Assembly (NCBI GenBank): GCA_001643675.2
Contig: LSRY02000035.1
Span: forward strand, 558,001-622,000
Reading direction: 5' to 3'
DNA length: 64,000 nt
Source of the DNA: Monocercomonoides exilis
Lineage: Eukaryota > Preaxostyla > Oxymonadida > Polymastigidae
The position numbers were made by a program, and so were the translations under genes. Positions within the stretch are counted from its first letter, which is position 1. Every line of letters starts with the position of its first letter. The notes beneath the pieces were generated by a model, which saw only the letters and a list, made by a program, of their open reading frames with translations, did no database searches and was not told the origin of the DNA. Shown here in pieces: positions 54,601-64,000 of this stretch.

Positions 54601-57600
54601 AGAAGAATGGACAGTCACAAGTCTCAGAAGACAGCTTTCATCTCCGCTAAGCACAACATATGCATCTCCCATTGAGACACATGCATTGTCTGACCAGATA
54701 ACAAGATACGACAACTTCCATTACAGACGTGAGCTTGGTTCGCAACACAGGGCAAGCGACACTTTCATATCGAAGGACGAAATCAAAGAGTCACGAAAAC
54801 CGCCACCAACTCCGCCACCAAGGAACAGAATGACACCGCAATCGCTTAGCATCGCACGCTCAAGAACACCTCCTCCTTCTACTGGTGATGTGGCTTCAAA
54901 TATTCGAAGGATTGTTAAAGCAGGCAAGTCTGTTATGAATGGAATGGCAACAGAAGAAGGAAGGGTAACACCTGCTTTGATGAGGAATGTTACACTTTTG
55001 AGACAATCAACTGGAAATGAAGAGGATTCTGCTTTTGACAATCCAGAAAGCAGTGAAGAAGGAGATGCCATTAGCGAAATTGAAACTCCACAAAAGACAA
55101 AAAATGTGAGAAGGTCAAACAAAAGAACAAGCGAAAGAACACAAAAAAGCAAGAAAAATCGCAGAATTGAAGCAAAATCTATTGAAAAAACTGAAGCCAA
55201 ACAAATTCAGACAACAGCAAATCAAAACACACAGGAGTCTGAATACGAGCAAATGACATTTGAAGACAACGAATGCGAACTTACGAAAGAAGAAGAAGAA
55301 GAACTGGAAAAGGAATTGGAAGATGACAAAACAGCCGAAGAGGACGATGGCTGGTGGGTCATTGACGAGTATCCGCAACTCCATTTCGGCTCTTTTCTTT
55401 CTCTGAAAGACGATCTCTTCCGCTGCACCGCCCAAAAGGAATGGATCATCCAAGCAGCTTCCACAGGCTCACAGACGCCGTCAACTCCAGTTCGAACCTC
55501 TTCAGCTCCTCCTCTTTCGTTTTCTCCTCCTCTCACCATTTCTCCACCACCTTCACCAACCCCATTTTCTTCAGGCCATTCAACAACAACACAACCGGCT
55601 CTTTTGCTGTTAGACGACCATTCAGAAAGTTTGATTGTGTCTCCGATTGTTCCGTTGAACTCGAACAAGCTTTCGTCAATCACACATCCAGACACACAGC
55701 TGATCCGCCTTCCGACCGAAGACAATCTCTTCATCTTCAAAGCAGATCTGATTCTTTCGATGTTCCGCACTCATCTCGACAGGCTGCAGTATGTCCCGTG
55801 TGTCCTCCAATCAATCTTTGCTGCGCTGAGCGGATTTGCCGATGCACATCGTCAGAGCGCTTCATTCTACCTTAGCTTTTTGGTGTCACACGAAGCAAAA
55901 GAGAGAATTGTCCTGCTAGCACAGCTGTTAATTGACTTTGTGAAAGAGTCTTCGCAAAGATACACAAAATTGCAGGGAAAGAAAGAGTGGAAAGAAAGCA
56001 GTCTTCAGCTGAACGATCTGGAAATGAATGCGCTTCTGTCGCTGATTAGACTGATGAACTGCTCCTCCACCATCGACACCTCCTTCATCCTCCAGTTTCT
56101 GCTACTTGACTTGCCACTCACAGCACCCTTGGGATTCCGTCTGGCTGCGCTCAGCAACACAATTGGAGTGGCTGTTCACAAAAGCAACCCAGAGTCACTC
56201 AAGGATGACACTGTCAAGTTCATTGGCATTCCTATCTCAAGAGCGCTTTCACTGCAGAAAAGGATGCATCTTCTGACATCATCTGAGCTGGCTCTGATAA
56301 ACTGGTTTGTCAGCTGCCCACAGCAAAAGCAGACAAAAACACCAGCAGAAGGCATTTCACCCCAAACACCATTCACTACAGCCAATTCATTCCTTTCTCC
56401 TCTCTCGAAAGCATCGACATCTTCTCCTTCTTCTTCTGCATCTTCTTCAACATCATCTTCTTCTCCATCAACACATTCATCCACATCGAATACAAACACT
56501 TCAGAAACCACTTCTCCTTCATCTCAAATGACCAAACAAGCAAACAGTCCACACAAATCATCTAATCAGTCAGTTGCACTCTTTATTTACGAGTTCCTCA
56601 AATTTGGAAGATATTTGAAGCAAATAGATTTGATCTCACAATCCGTTGAAAGTGACGCATCAACTCCATCTTCTTTATCTGCTTCACAGCCAACCGGCCT
56701 GCAAAGCACAAGTACCTCATCTCTTTCTCCTTCTGTTGTCAGTAGCCCATTCTATGAGATTATGAAGAGCCCTCTTCTGAGAGGTGACATGATGGCCTTT
56801 GTAAGCGAGCTTCTTCTGATCATTCCACCGATCCCTTCCTCAACTGAACTGATTGTCCATCTCTGCTTCATCCCTCAGCAACCAAAATTCCCAAATTCAA
56901 CATCACCTTTCTCGCTGTTTGCCTCAGCTGCTCGCGTTGCCTCAGTCACTCCGAAGATCTTCCAGGAGTTTTTGCAAAACGTTCTCAGATCAATCTCGCC
57001 AAATTCTCTTCAGCACGAAATCGACATTAAAAAGAGATTCTTCTCTATCATCGGAGAATTGCCACTGTATTTTGCAAATTCTTTTCCTGCACCTTTCAAC
57101 AAATCATCTCAAACGCAAATGCAAAATGTTAGTTCTCCGTCTTCAACTGCCTTTACTTTTCTATCTGAAGCAACTCCCAGCAACGCCCGCCGCTCTGTGC
57201 AGAGTTCTTCTCCATTGAAGCCTTTGTCAACATCTTCGCATGTTTCTTTTCCTGCTCTGCCCAATCCTTCTATTTCTTCTCCTCAGGCAAAGGACTCAAC
57301 TACTCCCTCTTTGTCCTCTATTAACTATCTGCACTTTCTTGACGCTTTGTGCGCTGGAGACAACAGCAAGTCATCACACTCGGTGAGAGCTATTGTTGCT
57401 GCACTGTATTCTGTTTATGGTGTGCCAGGCGAGTTTTTGAGCGAAGAGGAGCTGGCTGCAAAACTTGACGTTACACCATCACTTGATCGTTTGCTGTCGA
57501 ATTTGACAAACACACCACAGGAACAGTTCGCACAGATATTGGGTGTTCAGCCACAGCAGCACTCTGACTCGTCTACATCGTCGTCGGCAAAGACTGATGG

Positions 57601-60600
57601 CCGATTATCATCAGACGGTGCGTATTATCCAGAGTGGGTGAACTCTTTCGTCTCGTCAAATTCGAGCTTGCTTGTTATGGGAGACAGTGTGCTGAAGAAG
57701 GATTACGACAACCTGCAGCAGAATTCTGGGCTGATGGCGTGCTCCAATCTGCTGTGGGACGGGATGGGGGCAGCGATTGACCTGATGTTTGTGTGCAGAC
57801 ACGTGTTCACACCGATCATTCTGGAGTTCATCGGAATGCAGGTGAACAGAAACAGCGCGAAGAGGAAGTGCCTGCAGATGCTGCGGTGGGTGGTATATTT
57901 CGAAGAGCTGACCAGAAAAAAGAAGGAAAGCGACTCGGCTACAAACAGAGAATGGGTCAAGTGCCTGAAGATTGCATACGGGCCAAGGGCATGCTTGATG
58001 TGGAAGCAGTTGAGAGAGAAGCTTGGCATAGCTCCTTCTCCTCAATTGCAATCTATCCACTCAAAACAGGCACCAATCGAAACAAAAGTTGCTTCTTCAT
58101 CTTCTTCCTCATCTCCCTCTCAGTCATCTTCACATTCATCATTTTCTGAAAGCCAAACAGTTGTGGACTACTGCGAACTGCCTGATGTTCCTCCTTACGT
58201 TCTGAATCATCTCTTCCGCCGCACCGACAATAAGACGTCCTTGTGCATCTTCAAAGTTGCTAAGCAATTTGTTCTCCAATTGAGCAAGTCCATTGAACTG
58301 GCAGAGCGCCAGCAGATGAACAAGCAAATGCTAAACGAATTGAAAAACACAATGAGCCATGCCACGAGCCGCCTGATATCTGTGATGAAGCTGTGGCCGC
58401 TGCCGAGGAACTTGAATGAGCTTTTCGTCCTGCAGAAGATCGCACCAGCTGTACTGTACCACATTCTACCGGATTACTTTGCCTCAGTGAAGGAGGATCG
58501 CTCAATTCTTGACCACAAAGCTGCATTTGAGTATCTGTTCATGGGGATTGAAATCCATTTGAACTCATTGAAAAAGGATGAAGACAACATTGGTGACGAA
58601 CTGGTGAAGTGTGTGCACGAAATAATGCAATTCTGTCCATTGCAGCTTTTTCGCCCGAAGCTCCAGTTGGAAATGGAATATGAACAGGCACAAAACGCGA
58701 ACAATGCTGCAAATCAGTCTCAACAGCCTCCACCACCACTTGCAGCACCACCAGCAGCAGCACAAAAACCGAGTATTCCGCTAGACGAAGAAAAGGAGAA
58801 AAGACGGAAGCTCTACGATGAAAAGGGGTTGACCAAAACCAGATGCTCAGTACTTCATTGGTTCAACAAGCGGCTTTTGCAAATCATAAGTGCATACCAC
58901 AGACGAGTTCTGGATCAAGCTGTAGCTGCAAAGTCATCTCTGTCTCTTTCTTCTTCTTCTTCTGCTGCTTCTTCTTCTTTGGTAACACGACCTTCTTCAG
59001 GTACTGGCTCATCACCATCATCTTCGCTACTACCTTCAAACCAGTTTCCACCGAGTGCTGGAAGCAACAATGCAACTGCAAACCAATCTGATCAGTCGCA
59101 ACACGTCTCATCCCAGTCGGCGCAGCAAAACTTCCAGAAAGCAGCGCAAAAAGGACCAGCTCAGTCAAAAGTGATGGCTGTGGCAAGCCAAATGATTGCA
59201 GCTCTTCCTCAAACAAAAGCCCAGCCAGCAACTTCTCCAACGTCTGTCTCAATTACTCCTCCTTTCTCTCAGCAGACAGCCACAGGAAGCTCACTTCAGC
59301 AGCAGCCGCAACATCAACAAATGAATCTATCACCCCAATCCGCTTCAATTCTTCCCCAGTCTCAGCAAAGCACAGCTGGAACACAACAACAAGCACAACA
59401 AATAGGCCAAGTTCAACAGCAAGCGAATCAGATGCAGGCAATTCAACACAACAGCAATGCTTTGCCATCTCCCCAACAACAGAATCCGAATCCTCTTCAC
59501 TCGCAACACATTCAAGGTGCTGCACAGTTTTCATCGCTTGGGCTGAACTCTTCGAGCCATGTGAAATTTGCATCAACAACAGGCATGCCTTTCACTTTCA
59601 GTTCGAACGCTGTGATGCCCGTGATGTCCTCTGGAATGCCTCAGAACGGAAGGCAAATGAATGCCCAACAGCCACTCCAGATGAAAGTTCCAGGCTCCAC
59701 TCAAACAGCCACACTTGACTCTGCCAACAGCAACGTTTCTAAGGAGAAGTCATTTCAGATTGTTGAAAATACAATTGCTTTCTTCTTCAAATTGATAAAT
59801 GTTATTGTGATGTCAAATCCTATTCTTCTCACGATATCACAACAATATTTGATTGACTTTGCAACAATCTTTATGAATTTATCAACAAAAATACCAAACT
59901 GCTTGTGGTTTGCTTGTGAGACAATTAGCCAGCTGTGGTGGAATCTCAGACTCAACATGAGAGACACAGAAGAAAATGCATTGAAAGTCACTCAGCGGTT
60001 CGTAAGCATGTTTGCACAAACAAAAGAAGGGGCTTCGATGGCTCTGCAGCTGTTGCAGTCAGTTATTCTATCAGCGCCTTCTGATATGGACTATCCATTT
60101 GGCTGCCAGAGTTATGTGCTGCCATCTGGCCATTTTATTAATCCTCTGCTTCAGACTTTACCACACCCAGTAAAGCAATCACCGAAAAATGGAATGTCTC
60201 CGATTAATTCAGCAACTCGACTGAAACTGCTCCATCTACTTGCAATTGTGTACAATGAGATGCTGAAGGCAAATTCATTGAGCCACGACGAAAAGGAGAA
60301 TTTGAAGTTTTCTTTCTACCAATGCTGTCTTCTCGTGTATCGGGAGCATCTCTTGCAGCCTGTGCTGTGCATAAAGAATAGCACACAAATTGTTCCTGTT
60401 CCGCAACAGATTCCTTTTGGATTCCCAAATCAGCCTGGGCAGAGATTGAATGTTCCCCGCAATGCTCCAAATGCAAGATGGAATGAACCTGGAAAGCCAA
60501 CAGCTGGAATGCAAGTGGGAGGATTGGAACAGCAGAAAAACACGCAGATGCAAAAGCAAAACCCTCAAATGTTCTTCCAGCAGCAGCAGCAACAGCAGCA

Positions 60601-63600
60601 GCAACAACAACAGGCGCAGCAACAACCACAACATCAACAACTTCAGTTGCAATCCATGCAGCACCAGACTCAACCCCAGACTCAACCACAAGCACTACCG
60701 CAGCCTCAGCATCAATCGCAATCTCAGTTTCAACCACAACAGCAATCGCAGCAACAGCAACAGCAATTGATGAAAGTGCAACAACAGTCACAGCCACTCA
60801 TACCACAACTGCCGCAAATGCCGAATCCAAACAGCCAGACACAGCACGCACAACAGCTGATGCAGACAAGTCGTTCTATTCCAATCTCAACGACTGGATT
60901 TCCCGGCAGGCAAATGCACCAAATGATTTCTGTCCAGCCTCAGCTCGGAGGTGGGATTCATCAGGGCAGCTTAGGTCATCACCAGCCCCAGCCTCAGTCT
61001 TCCATGGGGGGTGGAATGCCAGTTCAGCAGTTTTATGGCAATGCACATGTTCCGATGAATACGGGTTCTATGTATTTTCAGCAGCAAATTCCATTGTTGA
61101 CTCAGCCTCCGAGGCAGCAACCACAGATGCCACAGTCTATTACACAGCAGCAACTTCAGTTTCCAATGCAGCAAATGCAAACTCAACAGCAAATGCAACA
61201 ACAGCAAGGATCGATAATGAATCAAGGACCATTCAGAGGTGGACTTCCTGGGGGCTCACCACTTGCTCCTGGGGAAAGATCAGGACAAAATGAAAGTGGA
61301 GCATTTAACACGGGAATTTTTCAACAGCAAGTACAACAGCAACAGCAGCAACAGTTTCAGCAACAGTTTCAGCAAAGAGGACAAATTCAGAATTTGAACA
61401 GGCAAGCTCCCGTGAATAATGCAGCTTCTGTTCAAATGCTTCATCCGAGCCAAACGGAAGTACCGCAACAAAATTATTTTATTTCCTCATTGCCATCTTC
61501 TGCTTCAATGACGCAGAACACTTCGACTGGCCCATCTTCAATCAATGTCCAGCAATCAACATCATCGCTGCCTGCGTTTCCTCCTCTTCCTTCTCGTCAA
61601 ATGCCTTCAAATATTTCTTCTGCTAATCAGCGGCCTAACCATCCCATATTGACACCATTGGCACATCCAATAAACCCTTCTGTGCAAATGGCATATCCCA
61701 CAGCATATAATTCTATCAAAGCAATTGATTCAGGGCAGATGAAACCTCTAAGCGAAAATGACGACAATCAGCTGTTTCTCTCAGAAATAAACACATTTTT
61801 GTCTGACACATGGGTTAATGGAGACTTTGAGGTAAGAACAAAGCTTCTTGAATTCATTCACTCAAATCTCCCAATCAACTTGTCTGAAAGACTGGAGTTT
61901 CTGGCTCTTGTGTATGAATGGAGACATCTCCAGTCTGCAAACATTCCACTTTTATTCAATTTGCTTTTGCTTGGCGTTTTCTCAGATAACTTTTATCCAA
62001 CTGGGCATATTTTGAAGCCTCATCCAGTGTTTTTTGATTCAACATCTGCACAAAACGAGCTTTCTGACAAACTACAGCCAGTTCGATTTGCAAATCACAC
62101 TGCACAAATTAACGGGTTCTGTAGCTGGAAAGCTTCAAATGACGATACTGAAAGTGGAATTGAAATTGAAGAAGAAGAAAGCGTGCAAAATGAAGAAGCT
62201 TCCGATAAAGAAGCTAACTCTGAAGCTGACGATTGGAGAAGATCTGCAATGAAAAATCGGAGAAAAACAACTCAACCACGCAGAACAGCAAAGGACCTTA
62301 GGCTTTTGAGCTTGTTTAGTCGCGATTCAAAAGCATCTTATTCACTTGTGTTAAACACATCGTCTGCTCATCTTGTTTCAGCATTTCGCTCTCTGTGCTT
62401 TGCATCCAACTCTCTCAGTCAAGAAATTCCTCTCTCACTATTTCCTGCTTTGTGGACGCGCCTTTCAGACTCAGAGCAGCAGAGCTGCATCAAAGCGACA
62501 ACAACTGCTTTATCAACAAATGTTGCTTCAGAAGTCGTTCCAAGCGATGCATTTGGATGGAAAGTGTCTTCTGCTGGACAGTTGCTAAGAGTTCAGAATC
62601 GATGTAGATTGCAGAGTTTCAATAGAGATTTGAGATTAGAAAAGAGTAAACCGTTTGATTTCTATGATGATGACAGCGGCGAGGAAAGCGACGGTTTTGC
62701 CAATCATTCGTCAAAAGATTGTAAACACACAGATGAGAAAAATTCATCCACCAGGAATGAAGGAATGATGGAAATTGACACAGGCAACACAAAGGAAACA
62801 ACAAAAGAACCGAGAAGAGATCTCAAGAGAAGGAAAAAAGGAAAGCATCTCCGCCGAATGCGCCCAGTGAACGAAGTTACTCGAGTGATTTGGCATTCTC
62901 ATCGGCCATCGTCTGCCCTTTCACCGTTCTGGTTCCTTCCTCCGCTTATGCAGAAGCGCAATATGGCAAGACACCCAACAGAACTGATTGGCTCAATGCC
63001 TGCAAACATTATGTTGAACTCAACAACGTTAGGAAGTTTGAGAAGTCGTCGTGTTTTGATGGAGAAAATGCTACAATTGCGAGGTGGATTCCTGACTGAT
63101 GGAAGAGAAAACTACAACAAGAGAAAGGAAGTATTGTGCCGAAAACACGGGACACCTGTTTCTGAGACAGAAATTTCAAAGCTTACAACTTTTGAAGATT
63201 TGATGGAGGATAACTTCAACATTTACTCAAAGCTGTCGCATCCGAATGTTGAAGAACATTATCAAAGGAAGCAAAAGAACGGAACTTCGAAGCCATTTGA
63301 GGCTGTGTCTCCATTTTCAACTTCATTGAGCGTTTCGAAGTCGCAGCATTCAAACGAGAAAAAACTTAACAATGAATTGCCAACTGTTTTAATGGAAAAT
63401 GATGAAGATTCTGAATTGAATACAAATAACTGTCAGATAGTTCAACAGAACGAAAGCAAAGATTCATTGAAATTGCAAGACCAAAATCTCAATGGATACG
63501 AGAAAGAAGATTTGAGCTGGATGAACAAGTTTTATCCTTATTCATTAGGATCTATCAATGATAATTGGCAGAAAGGGAGAGAAATTGCACGTTCAATCTT

Positions 63601-64000
63601 CAGAATTGGAGTGGGGAGAAGAGGAGAATCAGACGTTTCTTGGATGAAGCTTAGAATGAACGATACTACCAAAGAGACAACAAACTCTGGTGCAAATAAC
63701 ATTACAACAGAGCAAACAGGAAGCAAAGATGCTTTACCGAAGTCAATTGGATTAGACTCGATTTTGAATCAAGTAATTTTCGATACTGAGTCACTGTCAA
63801 TTCGCGAGAAGTTGTTGAGTGACATTGAAAAAGAAGTTTTCGGAGATGAGTCACATTCAGCATCAGCAGAACAATCACGTTCTTCGACTAATGTAAATCA
63901 TATGCTAATTCGCTTAGATGAAAAAACTCGTCGTCGTCGATTGCAGTTGTACCATCGTTTGACAGACAAGTATCTCTTCAACACAGCAGCGCTGATGATC
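42630..64000 (+). CDS. TRRAP: TRRAP/Tra1 transcription-coactivator scaffold, N-terminal part, giant low-complexity-expanded form (runs off window)
   Basis: Exon 1 (42630-43076, 149 codons) joins in phase 0 over a 116-bp intron (GTATGC...TTATAG) to an exon beginning at 43193 that stays open to the window end, about 6,935 codons. TRRAP/Tra1 is an inactive PI3K-related scaffold that recruits SAGA and NuA4/TIP60 histone acetyltransferase complexes to activators in the nucleus. Helical HEAT-like text is interrupted by poly-Ser, poly-Gln and acidic tracts. Family signs: the N-terminal repeats (FQKIVIEFLLSL near residue 75; GIDKLCQPLLSD, ELAARVLVTSVEAL) and, near the right edge, RTKLLEFI...LSERLEFLALVYEWRHLQ and LFPALWTRLSDSEQQ (about residue 6565), which match the segment just before the FAT domain. 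In animals that segment lies near residue 2,600, so inserts have more than doubled this part. FAT and pseudokinase domains should follow beyond 64000. Alternative: another PIKK-like HEAT protein. Confidence 0.8.
45349..46060 (+). repeat. Serine-rich TCA/TCT trinucleotide tracts within TRRAP
   Basis: Clusters of TCA, TCT and TCC codons (near 45349-45366, 45380-45410, 45466-45490, 45767-45845 and 46010-46030) encode poly-Ser runs. Several stretches are near-perfect trinucleotide microsatellites, consistent with replication slippage inside coding sequence. Confidence 0.8.
60580..60640 (+). repeat. CAG/CAA poly-glutamine tract within TRRAP
   Basis: A run of mostly CAG/CAA codons encoding about a dozen or more consecutive Gln, part of a Gln-rich region from about 60540 to 61400. 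A second Gln-rich region lies near 47760-48240. All Gln codons here are CAG or CAA, with no TAA or TAG, which bears on the genetic code. Confidence 0.85.

Noticed and set aside
43518-63726. Numerous minus-strand and other-frame ORFs overlapping the TRRAP gene, some over 200 codons
   Set aside because: They are shadows of one continuous plus-strand frame and consist of low-complexity translations (Leu, His or Ser runs) of repeat-rich codons.
1-64000. Alternative genetic code with TAA/TAG as Gln (Streblomastix type) for the whole window
   Set aside because: About 12,000 codons in the three largest intact frames contain no in-frame TAA/TAG despite very many Gln codons, and several genes end at TAA or TAG with non-coding sequence following.

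Overview
The window reads as nuclear DNA of a protist with short spliceosomal introns, AT-rich spacers and very large proteins. The best lineage guess is a metamonad of the oxymonad type (Blattamonas/Monocercomonoides-like). The main clue is two giant surface proteins built from a Gly-rich beta-helix ectodomain, one membrane span and a degenerate protein-kinase domain, a combination I associate with that group. The standard genetic code is supported: one reading frame of about 6,900 codons contains no in-frame TAA or TAG, and several genes end at TAA or TAG. The lineage call is inference.

Layout. 1-8723: 5'-truncated copy of the surface-protein family, with two in-frame stops. 9299-11650 (-): eIF4E-family (4EHP-like) cap-binding domain fused to a long RD/KE-rich tail. 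11717-14505 (+): NSF/Sec18 ATPase, divergent from the previous gene with only 66 bp between them. 14809-15753 (+): FKBP-TPR immunophilin. 16567-24732 (+): intact surface-protein paralogue. 26407-26604 (-): tiny Cys-rich tail-anchored protein. 26847-33677 (-): GHMP-kinase/UDP-sugar-pyrophosphorylase-like giant filled with poly-Ser. 33747-34232 (-): unknown, possibly an upstream exon of the giant. 34603-34995 (+): small EF-hand-like protein. 35137-38647: a TTAA-flanked transposon with 347-bp inverted repeats, carrying a nested Merlin (IS1595-like) element at 35950-37239. 38804-40106 (+): five-exon protein with a possible myristoylation site and a C2HC zinc finger. 41053-42440 (-): eight-exon DCN1/DCUN1D neddylation factor. 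42630-64000 (+): N-terminal part of a giant TRRAP/Tra1, running off the window.

Nineteen introns (49-202 bp) could be placed by joining exons so that frame and family alignment both hold. Their donors favour GTTTGN (9 of 19) and GTATGN (4 of 19). There is no operon logic here: neighbours are housekeeping genes for vesicle fusion, protein folding, translation control, neddylation and chromatin/transcription, separated by surface-protein genes and transposons. A recurring theme is enlargement of conserved proteins by low-complexity Ser, Gln, Asp/Glu or Arg-Asp tracts. All identifications rest on reading motifs by eye; no database search was run.
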